A DNA stretch of 64,000 nt. Origin: an uncultured Phascolarctobacterium sp. Its GTDB lineage: Bacteria; Bacillota; Negativicutes; Acidaminococcales; Acidaminococcaceae. Where the stretch lies: the NCBI GenBank assembly GCA_900541915.1, contig UQLS01000003.1, positions 109,189 through 173,188 on the forward strand, given 5' to 3'. A model generated the notes under the pieces. That model saw only the letters and a program-made list of their open reading frames with translations, was not told the origin of the DNA and ran no database searches. A program made the translations under genes and the position numbers. Positions 35,303 to 43,708 of this stretch are shown in pieces. Within the stretch, counting starts at the first letter, position 1, and each line of letters begins with the position of its first letter.

Positions 35303-35901
35303 GATATGTACCCAGAGTTCTGGACATATTTCTTAACTACACTGAGTATATGGATGCCATCTTATATTTTAAAGATGGTATCCATTTTGTCTTTTTCTAA
35401 ATTCTTTATTTGTTGTAATAGTTTATATCTTATACGACTTTCTCAAATTCTTCAGTTAAATAACATTTAACAAATCTTTTTTTGAAATATAATGTCAATT
35501 CTTCTGATTTCAAAATATTATGTTGATTTTAGAATATACATTGTCTTTAGTAGATATTTTAATTTGTACTCTTTTCTATGAGTTCTTTGACAATTGCTGC
35601 TTTTTCTTCTTGAGTTACACAGCACATTTTTCTTCTCTTTCTTTTATTATGTTAGTGCATTATAACCTTAATATTTATATTTTTGAACTCATTGATATAG
35701 CATTTCAGACTTTATACCGATAGTTAATGTCACTTTTATCATTTTGTCATTGTTATGTCGAAATCTGTTCTGACTAACACCATATGATGTTTCTGTGCTT
35801 TTTTCTTTTGTACATATCAACAAATTTTAATTTGCGCTTATAACTGTAACACACAAAAATACCCTCTTTACTTGTTTTGTCCAGTAAAGAGGGTACATAT
35901 C
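35303..35901. mobile_element. Decayed, internally deleted IS3-like element, copy 1 (599 bp)
   Basis: The segment is bounded by GATATGTACCC (35303-35313) and its inverse GGGTACATATC (35891-35901); the inverted repeats continue imperfectly to CTGGACA/TGTCCAG. Read on the minus strand, frames give GIKSEMLYQ-stop-VQKYKY, close to the KSE-x-xx-W-V-x-K-Y segment of IS3-family OrfA (the stop is TGA for TGG), and other frames keep YKRKLKFVDMYK-like pieces. No intact transposase remains, and the length is under half that of a normal IS3 member. Copy 2 at 37216-37814 is exactly the same length and in the same orientation. Several small open frames inside are shadows. Confidence 0.72.
35860..35897 (-). 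terminator. Terminator-like hairpin at the right end of IS copy 1
   Basis: ACCCTCTTTACT / AGTAAAGAGGGT (12 bp) followed on the minus strand by ATTTTTG ends the membrane-protein gene at 35914. It is built from the IS end; the same place in copy 2 has decayed. Confidence 0.65.
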
Positions 35902-35913
35902 TTACTATAGCAG

Positions 35914-36606
35914 TTACTTTTTTATCTTAGTACCAAATACATAATCCCAAGTTGCTAAATTATTACCACTTTCGCTATGTCTGACTAAAATATTTAATTC
36001 TTCAGGATTTAATTTAAAGCCACGTGCCCCCATCATTCCTGAGTATGTAGAACCGATATCTTTAACAAAAGCTATTTTATCTTCTTTATGAAGATTAAAC
36101 CAATGTGAATTTACTTCAACCAATAAGGTTTTTCCATCATATGTAAGGTTACATGCTTCAAATAATCCTTCATATTTATTTGATAAAACAGAAGCATATG
36201 ATTCGCCAATTTCGTTATGTTGTCCTTCTGTTAAATAAAATTTTTGAGATTGAGTTACGTTATTAGCTACTTGTTGTTCTTTTTTCTCTATAATATTGTC
36301 TGACTTTTGTTGATTTTGTTTGTTATCTTTTTGTTCTAATACTGTTTGATTTGTGGTATTTACTCTAATGGATTCATATTTTGTATTAGGAGTAAACGCT
36401 GATATCATCATCATTATGCCTAATATTATTGTTCCATAATAGTAATATTTCTTTGTATTGTCATATTTCGTTTTTATTGCTTTATATCCTATAAATGCAA
36501 TTGTAAAACCTAATGCAAAGGTTAATGATTTCACTCCTGCAATAATAGCTATAATTAAGCTTATTATAAAGGATTTAATACCATATTGTTTGAATAGATT
36601 TATCAT
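35914..36606 (-). CDS. Membrane-anchored protein of unknown function in the AT-rich island
   Basis: This 230-residue protein has two or three N-terminal membrane segments (about residues 10-45 and 54-70), a Gln/Asn/Lys-rich linker (85-120) and a soluble C-terminal domain (about 122-230) including ESYASVLSNKYEGLFEAC and YDGKTLLVEVNSHWFNL. I do not recognise it. GAGGTGATT precedes the ATG at 36606. The gene is much more AT-rich than the surrounding chromosome and lies between two IS3-like remnants, so it was probably brought in with them. Confidence 0.65.
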   Translation of the reverse strand: MINLFKQYGIKSFIISLIIAIIAGVKSLTFALGFTIAFIGYKAIKTKYDNTKKYYYYGTIILGIMMMISAFTPNTKYESIRVNTTNQTVLEQKDNKQNQQKSDNIIEKKEQQVANNVTQSQKFYLTEGQHNEIGESYASVLSNKYEGLFEACNLTYDGKTLLVEVNSHWFNLHKEDKIAFVKDIGSTYSGMMGARGFKLNPEELNILVRHSESGNNLATWDYVFGTKIKK

Positions 36607-36807
36607 ATGAAATCACCTCAAATTCATCTTTTTATATTCCGTTTCTATAAAAGTACTGATTTATCTTTTCAAATATAAAATAAAAGGGATATTTTTTATT
36701 CTTTCTGTTATTTTAAGAGATTTATTAAATTGTGTAAATCTTCTTTATGGATTTGATAGCCTAAAATGCTTTCTACTGCGACTCCTATCTAAATTAATCT
36801 TTTCGTT

Positions 36808-36910
36808 CTATCTTTTCTTTGGGCAAGTTTTTATTTTGCCAAGATATCTTTTTCGTGCTTTTAGTTGCTCTAATCGTTTATCTTTATTCTGCTGTTTTTA
36901 CATTGTCCAT
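36808..36910 (-). pseudogene. Remnant of a small basic protein, possibly mobilisation-associated
   Basis: GGAGG (36917-36921 on the minus strand) is followed by an ATG at 36910 reading M-D-N-V-K-T-A-E and a stop. In another frame the peptide continues R-L-E-Q-L-K-A-R-K-R-Y-L-G-K-I-K-T-C-P-K-K-R up to a stop at 36808. The short basic coiled-coil character and divergent position from a relaxase remnant recall small genes upstream of MobA/MobL relaxases. The family is not proven. Confidence 0.35.
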
Positions 36911-37101
36911 AATTGGCCTCCGTATCACAGTATTTTTATTATACTATTTATACAGAAATATTGCACAATTTTTTGCATATAAGTATAAAAAAAACAGTAG
37001 AAGTAAATCCCACGTTTTTATACAAAAGCACATTTACAGACACAAAATTGTGTCCATTTTGCGATCTGTATAGCAGATAAAGAAAAATAAGGTAGCATAT
37101 T

Positions 37102-37215
37102 ATGGCAGTTTATAGTTATAATATATCAAATATAAACCGTGGAAAAATCAACTTCCACAACCACACTTGCATATATTCCTGGCAAAAAACAAAAGAGGCA
37201 AGACTTTGTTTGTCT
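37102..37215 (+). pseudogene. 5' fragment of a MobA/MobL-type relaxase gene, frameshifted and cut by IS copy 2
   Basis: From ATG 37102, behind AAGGTAG, the first residues read M-A-V-Y-S-Y-N-I-S-N-I-N-R-G-K, like the N-terminus of MobA/MobL relaxases (MAIYHxSxxxISRGKG). After one base extra in the A5 run at 37143-37147 the frame continues S-T-S-T-T-T-L-A-Y-I-P-G-K-K, matching the A-x-A-Y-x-x-G-x-K motif. The sequence stops matching at 37215, the left edge of IS copy 2. No catalytic part remains. Confidence 0.5.
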
Positions 37216-37814
37216 GATATGTACCCATAATTTAGAGTATATTTCTTGACTACATGGAATATGTAGATACCATCCTGTATTTTAAAGATGGCATCCATTT
37301 TGTCTTTTTCTAAATTCTTTATTTGTTGTAATAGTTTATATCTTATACGACTTTCTCAAATTCTTCAGTTAAATAACATTTAACAAATCTTTTTTTGAAA
37401 TATAATGTCAATTCTTCTGATTTCAAAATATTATGTTGATTTTAGAATATACATTGTCTTTAGTAGATATTTTAATTTGTACTCTTTTCTATGAGTTCTT
37501 TGACAATTGCTGCTTTTTCTTCTTGAGTTACACAGCACATTTTTCTTCTCTTTCTTTTATTATGTTAGTGCATTATAACCTTAATATTTATATTTTTGAA
37601 CTCATTGATATAGCATTTCAGACTTTATACCGATAGTTAATGTCACTTTTATCATTTTGTCATTGTTATGTCGAAATCTGTTCTGACTAACACCATATGA
37701 TGTTTCTGTGCTTTTTTCTTTTGTACATATCAACAAATTTTAATTTGCGCTTATAACTGTAACACACAAAAATACATTCCTTACTTGTTTTATACAGCAA
37801 AGAGAGTAAATATC
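37216..37814. mobile_element. Decayed, internally deleted IS3-like element, copy 2 (599 bp)
   Basis: This is a direct repeat of 35303-35901 at an offset of exactly 1913 bases; about 470 bases in the middle (from near 37304) look identical. Its left end keeps GATATGTACCC; its right end has decayed to GAGTAAATATC. The left ~60 bases also differ from copy 1. It has interrupted a relaxase remnant on its left and lies 15 bases from the pcp stop on its right. Confidence 0.72.
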
Positions 37815-37829
37815 ACAAAGTATAAGTAT

Positions 37830-38417
37830 TTAAATTGCTTCTATAATCTTCTGCAGTATCTCCACCGTTTCCTCCAAAGGCCGCGCCATGCTTTCATCCC
37901 AAACCATTTCCGGCATTAACGGCACATGAACGAATCCTATCTTCATTTTAGTATTCTGATAATTATGCAGCGAGAGATAAAAAACCTCATTGCAGATATA
38001 GGCGCCGCTGCTGTAGCCAATGGCTACCGGCATTTTTTCCTTGCGCAGCTTCTTCACCAGCGTATGCACATCAAGTGTAGCAAAATAAGCAGTCGGGCCA
38101 TCTGTTACAATAGGCTCATTCCATGGCTTTTTACCTAAATTATCCTCTATCAGTGCATCTCTCAGATTGATTGCCACAGTATCTAAAATAATATCCGTAC
38201 TGCCGCTGTTCATCCCCAGCATTAAAAGACAATCCGGCTGCAGCTGCTCCACTGCGTGGGCAATCTTCTTAAATTCGGAACCGTAGATATTTAAAAGCTG
38301 CAGCTTATGCAGCTCAAAATCGCCTATCTTATCAGGAATAGACTGTACAGCCTGCCAGGAAGGATTGATTATATATTTGCCAAAAGGGTCAAAGCCTGTT
38401 ATCAGTAATTTACGCAT
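37830..38417 (-). CDS. pcp: Pyroglutamyl-peptidase I (C15 family)
   Basis: The 195-residue protein starts LLITGFDPFGKYIINPSWQAV, as in Pcp, and keeps the catalytic Cys in SSGAYICNEVFY near residue 137 and the His in IGFVHVPLMP near 162. The usual catalytic Glu (ERxAxN) is replaced: the segment reads D-T-V-A-I-N, so Asp stands in that place. It removes N-terminal pyroglutamate in the cytoplasm if active. AAAGGTGG precedes the ATG at 38417. The identity is clear, the activity slightly uncertain. Confidence 0.85.
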   Translation of the reverse strand: MRKLLITGFDPFGKYIINPSWQAVQSIPDKIGDFELHKLQLLNIYGSEFKKIAHAVEQLQPDCLLMLGMNSGSTDIILDTVAINLRDALIEDNLGKKPWNEPIVTDGPTAYFATLDVHTLVKKLRKEKMPVAIGYSSGAYICNEVFYLSLHNYQNTKMKIGFVHVPLMPEMVWDESMARPLEETVEILQKIIEAI

Positions 38418-38473
38418 TTTTTCTCTGCACCACCTTTAACAGTATAGTATAACTTTAACCTTCAAACAGCAAT

Positions 38474-38512
38474 AAAAAAATCTGTATAATCATAGATTAT
38501 ACAGATTTTTAT
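38474..38512 (-). terminator. Terminator of the metG-tatD transcript
   Basis: AATCTGTATAAT / ATTATACAGATT with flanking A/T runs lies just past the tatD stop. Confidence 0.85.
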
Positions 38513-38513
38513 T

Positions 38514-39293
38514 TTATTTAATTTTCGTAAACAAAGCTTTGACGTTTTTGGTAGTCTGCTCTGCCAGTTCTTCAAAAGGCACACCCAAGACCTCGGCTGC
38601 ATTACGCGCCGTCAGTTCCACATAACCCGGATTATTGCGTTTGCCGCGGTACGGCACCGGCGTCAGATAGGGACTGTCTGTTTCAAATAGCAGCAGCTCT
38701 CGGGGAATATAGCTCATTACCTCCCGCACCTTCTGGGCATTCTTATAGGTAGAAGTACCGCCAAAGCCAAAATAATAACCGCGTTTAACCAGTTCCTTAG
38801 CCATTTCCAGCGAGCCGGAAAAACAATGGAATACTGCGCGCACGCCGGTTACTTCCTTCTGAAAGATTTCCAGCATATCTCCATGAGCATCACGGTCATG
38901 AATAATAACTGGCAAATCAAACTGCTTGGCTAAATCTAACTGTTCTAAAAAAATACGCTTCTGTACTTCTTTAGGCTCGTTTTCCTTCCAGTAATAATCA
39001 AGTCCAATTTCTCCGATAGCTGCAACCTTCGGATGCACCGCCCAGGCTGCCAGCTTATCCAGATAATCGGCAGGTATGCCTTTTAATTCTTCCGGATGCC
39101 AGCCCACTGCCGCATAAATAAAATCATATTTTTCCGCCAGTTCTACTGCAAAGGCGGAAGTAGCTTCATCACAGCCGGGATTGACAATACCGTCCAAATC
39201 CTGCTGCAGCTTACTGATAAGTTCTTCCCGATCGTCCGTAAAATAATCGGAATCAAGGTGTGCGTGGGAATCCCACAATCCTGTTCTGCTCAT
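38514..39293 (-). CDS. tatD: TatD family hydrolase (metal-dependent DNase)
   Basis: The 259-residue TIM-barrel protein has the TatD metal ligands: DSHAHLDS at residues 8-15, the Glu in AIGEIGLDYYW near 93, His in VIIHDRDA, His in AVFHCFSG and Asp in FETDSPYLTP near 204. It corresponds to B. subtilis YabD, which follows metS in the same order seen here. Proposed roles are 3'-5' exonuclease or RNA/DNA repair. It lies four bases from the upstream membrane-protein gene, so it is co-transcribed with that and metG. Confidence 0.92.
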   Translation of the reverse strand: MSRTGLWDSHAHLDSDYFTDDREELISKLQQDLDGIVNPGCDEATSAFAVELAEKYDFIYAAVGWHPEELKGIPADYLDKLAAWAVHPKVAAIGEIGLDYYWKENEPKEVQKRIFLEQLDLAKQFDLPVIIHDRDAHGDMLEIFQKEVTGVRAVFHCFSGSLEMAKELVKRGYYFGFGGTSTYKNAQKVREVMSYIPRELLLFETDSPYLTPVPYRGKRNNPGYVELTARNAAEVLGVPFEELAEQTTKNVKALFTKIK

Positions 39294-39296
39294 AAT

Positions 39297-39890
39297 TTAC
39301 CCCAACATATAACGTAAAAAGCCTATATATAATTCCAGTACGAACATTATCCATAACAAAATATATCTCAGCACCGCAGCCTTGCGGGAGTAGATTTCTT
39401 CTCCCGGCAGATAAAACAGCTGTGGGTTTTGCGCATTATACATCAGCTTTTTCTTCAAGCCTGCTGTAAAGCCGCTGTCGATAATATCCTCGTTTTTCGT
39501 TCTGCGTCCCTTTGCCTCATTGATAGGACAGCTGTAATCCTGATGCTGTACTTTAAAGTCAATAATCGGACGAAGCTGACTGCCTCTGTCCCAGGTCTTC
39601 TTATAGCCGGATACAGTACCGTTAGCTTTTTCCGTACAGAGCTTTTCCAGCGTAGGAAAATAATCAGCTGTCATGGCCCTGACCAGAGAAATAATAGCTA
39701 TCAGCATCGACAGCTTAACCATCCAGGTTACGGTCTTAACCAGATAGAAATAATAGCCCGGAACATGCTGCTCCAGCCACGCATAAGGCAATATATAAGG
39801 CGCCAGGCTGCCGATCAAGACCAGCAGCACACTGACGCCTAAAAGTACATAAGGACGCCAGTAAAGTCTGAAAAACAGCTTTTCTGACAT
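39297..39890 (-). CDS. Membrane protein with DUF3592-like features, between metG and tatD
   Basis: The 197-residue protein has three or four membrane segments (about 12-33, 47-67, and 168-195) around a cytoplasmic or extracellular beta-rich middle (residues 85-155: VSGYKKTWDRGSQLRPIIDFKVQHQDYSCP). The middle resembles DUF3592-type domains, but the match is by eye. GGAGG precedes the ATG at 39890, 17 bases after the metG stop. Function unknown; not part of the B. subtilis order. Confidence 0.6.
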   Translation of the reverse strand: MSEKLFFRLYWRPYVLLGVSVLLVLIGSLAPYILPYAWLEQHVPGYYFYLVKTVTWMVKLSMLIAIISLVRAMTADYFPTLEKLCTEKANGTVSGYKKTWDRGSQLRPIIDFKVQHQDYSCPINEAKGRRTKNEDIIDSGFTAGLKKKLMYNAQNPQLFYLPGEEIYSRKAAVLRYILLWIMFVLELYIGFLRYMLG

Positions 39891-39907
39891 TATGTCCTCC
39901 TATGAAT

Positions 39908-41869
39908 TTATTTTACTCTGCTGCCGGAAGCAATGCCGGGAGCATCTGCCAGCACCAGATTGCCGTTGCCGTCAGAAGCAGCAAGCAGCATGCCGCGGGA
40001 TTCAATACCACGCAGCTTAGCAGGTTTCAGATTAGCGATAACAATAACATTACGGCCAATCAGCTGTTCTGCTTCATAGTATTGAGCGATACCGCTGACA
40101 ATAGTGCGTTCTTCTTCACCGATTTTTACCTGCAGCTTCATCAGCTTATCGGTTTTAGGTACGCGTTCTGCAGCAATAATTTCTGCTACACGTAAATCCA
40201 GCTTACCAAAATCATCAATGCTGATTTCCGGTTTGATTTCTTCTACTTTTGCCGCCGGTTTTGCTTCTGCTTTAGGAGCAGGAACAGCTTCCGGTTTATG
40301 TTCAAAGCGTTTGCCGCCGATGATGGTAGCACCGTCTTCGGTTACTTCGATACGCGGATACAGAGGCTCGCCTTTCTGTACTTTGGTACCGTCAGCAATA
40401 CCGCCCCAAACTGCTTCTGCCAGCAGGAATTCTTCCGGCACAGTCAGACCCAGCTGAGCAAAGATTTTCGGACTGGTAGACGGAATAAACGGAGCAATCA
40501 GGATAGCTACGATACGCAGGGTTTCTGCCAGATTGTACATAACAGTCTGCAGACGTGCTGCCTTAGTTTCGTCCTTAGCCAAAATCCAGGGAGCTGTTTC
40601 GTCGATATATTTGTTAGCGCGGCTGATAAGAGCCCAAACGCCTTTAATAGCACTGTTGATTTCCATATTATCCATATCTTTGATATATTGCTCAACAGTA
40701 GTTTTTACCAAGGCCTGTAATTCTTCGTCGATAGCTTCAGCAGCACCGGCATTAGTAACAATACCGCCATGATATTTTTCAATCATGCTCACAGTTCTGT
40801 GCAGCAGGTTGCCCAGGTCGTTTGCCAAATCGGCGTTAATACGATTGATAAGGGCATCACGGGAGAAGTTGCCGTCGCTGCCCAGATTGATTTCACGCAG
40901 CAGGAAATAACGGATAGCATCAGCGCCAAATTCGTCAATCAAGCCCAGCGGGTCAATAACATTGCCTTTGGACTTGGACATCTTGTCGCCTTCTACAACC
41001 AGCCAGCCATGTCCGTATACTTTTTCCGGCAAAGGCTGACCCATAGCCATCAGCATAATCGGCCAGATGATAGTATGGAAACGTACGATTTCCTTGCCTA
41101 CCAGATGCAGGCTTGCAGGCCAGTATTTCTGGAATTTTTCCGGATCACTGCCGTAGCCGATACCGGTGAAATAGTTCAGCAGCGCATCGAACCATACATA
41201 TACAACGTGTTTTTTATCGAAAGGTACAGGGATGCCCCAGTCGAAGGTTGTTCTGGTAATGCACAGGTCTTCCAGACCTTGTTTGATGAAGTTAATCATC
41301 TCATTGCGGCGGCTGACAGGCTGAATAAAATCAGGATGGGTTTCAATGTATTCCAGCAGTCTGTCCTGATATTTGGACAGCTTAAAGAAATAGCTTTCTT
41401 CTGCCATTTTCTCTACCGGACGGCCGCAGTCAGGGCACTTGCCGTCTACCAGCTGACGTTCCAGCCAGTAAGATTCGCAGGGAACGCAGTACAGACCTTC
41501 ATAGTTCTTTTTGTAGATATCGCCCTGGTCAAAGATTTTTTGCAGTACTTCCTGCACAACCTTATGATGGCGTTCTTCACTGGTACGGATAAAATCATTA
41601 TTGGAGATATTCAGACGCTGCCACAGCAGTTTGAAATTAGCAATAATCTTATCAACATATTGAATGGGAGTAATACCCTGTTCATTAGCTTTGCGCTGAA
41701 TTTTCAGGCCGTGTTCATCACTGCCGGTCAGAAAGAATACATCTTCTCCCTTTGCTCTGTGAAAACGTGCCAGAGAATCGGCAATCGTAGTGCAGTATGC
41801 ATGTCCGATATGCAGGTTATCACTGGGATAATAAATAGGTGTCGTAATATAATACGCCGGTTTTGTCAT
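39908..41869 (-). CDS. metG: Methionyl-tRNA synthetase
   Basis: The 653-residue class I synthetase has the HIGH-type motif in YPSDNLHIGHAY near 17-22, the zinc knuckle CVPCESYW..CPDCGRP around 125-150, KMSKSKGN near 298 and a C-terminal Trbp111-type tRNA-binding domain (from about 550: DFGKLDLRVAEI). This is the bacterial long form with appended tRNA-binding domain. The start at 41869 follows GAAGGGA; a start six codons upstream would overlap it. It charges initiator and elongator tRNA-Met. Confidence 0.95.
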   Translation of the reverse strand: MTKPAYYITTPIYYPSDNLHIGHAYCTTIADSLARFHRAKGEDVFFLTGSDEHGLKIQRKANEQGITPIQYVDKIIANFKLLWQRLNISNNDFIRTSEERHHKVVQEVLQKIFDQGDIYKKNYEGLYCVPCESYWLERQLVDGKCPDCGRPVEKMAEESYFFKLSKYQDRLLEYIETHPDFIQPVSRRNEMINFIKQGLEDLCITRTTFDWGIPVPFDKKHVVYVWFDALLNYFTGIGYGSDPEKFQKYWPASLHLVGKEIVRFHTIIWPIMLMAMGQPLPEKVYGHGWLVVEGDKMSKSKGNVIDPLGLIDEFGADAIRYFLLREINLGSDGNFSRDALINRINADLANDLGNLLHRTVSMIEKYHGGIVTNAGAAEAIDEELQALVKTTVEQYIKDMDNMEINSAIKGVWALISRANKYIDETAPWILAKDETKAARLQTVMYNLAETLRIVAILIAPFIPSTSPKIFAQLGLTVPEEFLLAEAVWGGIADGTKVQKGEPLYPRIEVTEDGATIIGGKRFEHKPEAVPAPKAEAKPAAKVEEIKPEISIDDFGKLDLRVAEIIAAERVPKTDKLMKLQVKIGEEERTIVSGIAQYYEAEQLIGRNVIVIANLKPAKLRGIESRGMLLAASDGNGNLVLADAPGIASGSRVK

Positions 41870-42082
41870 TCTGTAATCCCTTCTCACTTTATAGATTATG
41901 GCTTATCGCCTTTATGTACTATGTACGCTGCCAAAAGCAGGCATACTACCAGTTACCCTGTAATTTTAACATATTTTGCCTGTTATTGTCCAAAAATATT
42001 AAGCTTACAGGTAATTTATCAGCCTGAAAGTAATTTTTAAAACCTAATAAGTACTGTAATAAAAAACAGCTGTATTCTAAAT

Positions 42083-42112
42083 AAAAAGACTGCCCAAAGG
42101 CAGCCTTTTTTA
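42083..42112 (-). terminator. Terminator of the decarboxylase-tmk-rsmI operon
   Basis: AAGaCTGCC / GGCAGcCTT with a CAAA loop and flanking runs lies at the rsmI stop, separating it from metG. Confidence 0.75.
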
Positions 42113-42952
42113 CTCTTCCTGCAGCAAACTGTTATATAATTCTCGTTTAGGCACACGGCGCGCTTTGGCAACCTTTGCCAGCGCTTCCTTCTTATCCATA
42201 CCGCCAGCAATAAGCTGTTTAACTTCTGTCAGCGGATCAACCTCTGCCTCTTCCTGCGCAGGCTGCTCTCCCGGAGCCAGTACTAAACAGAACTCTCCGC
42301 GCGGTGGCTGCACTTGAAGCCACTCCAGACACGAAGATACTGTTCCGCGGAAAAATTCCTCATGCAGCTTGGTCAATTCCCTTGCTGCTGCTATCTGTCT
42401 GTCTCCCCAGCAAGCTAAAATATCCTGCAGCACTTCCTCCAAACGGTGAGGAGCTTCGTACAGGATAATAGTAGCAGGAATATACTGCCATTTTTCCAGC
42501 TGCTCCTTACGGTTACGTCTGCTTTTAGGCAGAAAACCGCCGAAAAAGAACGGATAAGTTGGCAGCCCGGAAGCAATCAGCGCACAGAGAGCCGCATTAG
42601 CACCCGGTACAGGCACTACTTTAATACCTGCCGCAATAGCTTCCTTAGCCAGTGCCTCACCAGGGTCAGCAATACCCGGAAAACCGGCATCACTTACCAG
42701 GGCAACATTTTTGCCATCCTGCAGCTCCTGCAGCAGATATGCGCCCTGCTTTTCCTTGCTGTGCTCGTCATAACGCACCAATCGTCCTTTAATCTCAAAA
42801 TGATTCAGCAGCTGTCTGGTATGACGTGTATCCTCGGCCGCAATAATATCTGCTTCACTAAGCATACGTATTGCGCGCGGCGTCATATCCTCCAGATTAC
42901 CGATAGGCGTGGCGCACAGATATAAAGTTCCGTATGCAGTTTCTATTGCCAT
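42110..42952 (-). CDS. rsmI: 16S rRNA (cytidine1402-2'-O)-methyltransferase RsmI
   Basis: The 280-residue SAM-dependent enzyme has the RsmI pattern LYLCATPIGNLEDMTPRAIRML at the start, EDTRHTRQLLNHF near 40, and the conserved SDAGFPGIADPGEALAKEAI near 80-100, PGANAALCALIASGLP. It 2'-O-methylates C1402 of 16S rRNA in the decoding centre. GGGAGGC is 6 bases before the ATG at 42952. It corresponds to yabC in the same block of B. subtilis. The final ~45 residues carry a TEVKQLIAGGMDKKEALAKVA helix motif usual in this family. Confidence 0.94.
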   Translation of the reverse strand: MAIETAYGTLYLCATPIGNLEDMTPRAIRMLSEADIIAAEDTRHTRQLLNHFEIKGRLVRYDEHSKEKQGAYLLQELQDGKNVALVSDAGFPGIADPGEALAKEAIAAGIKVVPVPGANAALCALIASGLPTYPFFFGGFLPKSRRNRKEQLEKWQYIPATIILYEAPHRLEEVLQDILACWGDRQIAAARELTKLHEEFFRGTVSSCLEWLQVQPPRGEFCLVLAPGEQPAQEEAEVDPLTEVKQLIAGGMDKKEALAKVAKARRVPKRELYNSLLQEE

Positions 42953-42999
42953 AACTTTGCCTCCCGTCTGCGCCTCCAGCGCCAATCTTATTATCTTTT

Positions 43000-43707
43000 T
43001 TATTCATAATATTTTTTTACCTGCTGAGTATAACTGCCGTCTGCCTCATACATAATCAGCGGCGGCAAAACATCCATGCCGTAACTGCCGCCCTTGACCA
43101 TTTCCATAAGAAAGATCCAGGCCGGTTTATCAATCGCAGAATGTACCCACTGCAGTTTTTTCGGCTGCAAGCCATATTTAAAGGCCAGCTGCATCGCTTC
43201 GGCAAAACGCTCCGGCAGCTGCACCAAAGCAAAGCGTCCGCGAAAACGCACTGCATAAGCCGCTGCCTGGAAAAAATCTTCCAAAGTAGCAGTTACCTCA
43301 TGACAGGCAGCAGTGCCAATCTGACGCACATTTCCGCTGTTGCGATAGGGTGGATTGGCAGCCACTAAATCCATACTTTCAGGTTTAACAATTTCTTTTA
43401 TGCTACGGATATCACCATCTACGACAGTAAATTTCTCCTGCAGCATATTGTCTTCAACACTGCGCCGCAAAAGCTCCGTTACCTGGGGATTGCAGTCCAC
43501 TGCCGTAACATGCGCCGCGCCGCGGCTTTCCAGCAGCATGCTGATAGCTCCTGTACCGCAGCCAAGCTCAAGCACCTTAGCCTGTCTTACCAGATGAGGG
43601 AAATGCCCTAAAAATACGGCATCAGTAGTAAAGCAGAACTGCCCTGCATCCTGCCAGATTTTATAACGACACCCCGGCAGATAATCACATCTTACTGAAC
43701 TTTCCAT
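43000..43707 (-). CDS. tRNA1(Val) (adenine37-N6)-methyltransferase-type enzyme
   Basis: The 235-residue SAM methyltransferase has the SAM loop VLELGCGTGAISMLL near 46-60 and the N6-adenine motif NPPY in VAANPPYRNSGN near 117. It matches YabB/TrmN6 of the yabA-yabB-yabC block. The start ATG at 43707 is one base past the ricT stop, with GGCGGAC overlapping the end of that gene as a binding site. The target nucleotide is inferred from the family. Confidence 0.9.
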   Translation of the reverse strand: MESSVRCDYLPGCRYKIWQDAGQFCFTTDAVFLGHFPHLVRQAKVLELGCGTGAISMLLESRGAAHVTAVDCNPQVTELLRRSVEDNMLQEKFTVVDGDIRSIKEIVKPESMDLVAANPPYRNSGNVRQIGTAACHEVTATLEDFFQAAAYAVRFRGRFALVQLPERFAEAMQLAFKYGLQPKKLQWVHSAIDKPAWIFLMEMVKGGSYGMDVLPPLIMYEADGSYTQQVKKYYE

Positions 43708-43708
43708 A

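Noticed and set aside
35520..35723. 67-codon frame repeated identically at 37433-37636
   Set aside because: Duplicate only because it lies in the IS3-like repeat; it runs opposite to the decayed OrfA-like frame and has no binding site.
40769..42040. Long open frame (423 codons) on the plus strand opposite metG
   Set aside because: It is antisense to a complete, well-conserved metG, has no binding site and its translation has no family features; a shadow frame.
41888..42060. T-box upstream of metG
   Set aside because: The gap is too short and lacks the AGGGTGG-type core and terminator pair; only a probable promoter and a small hairpin are visible.
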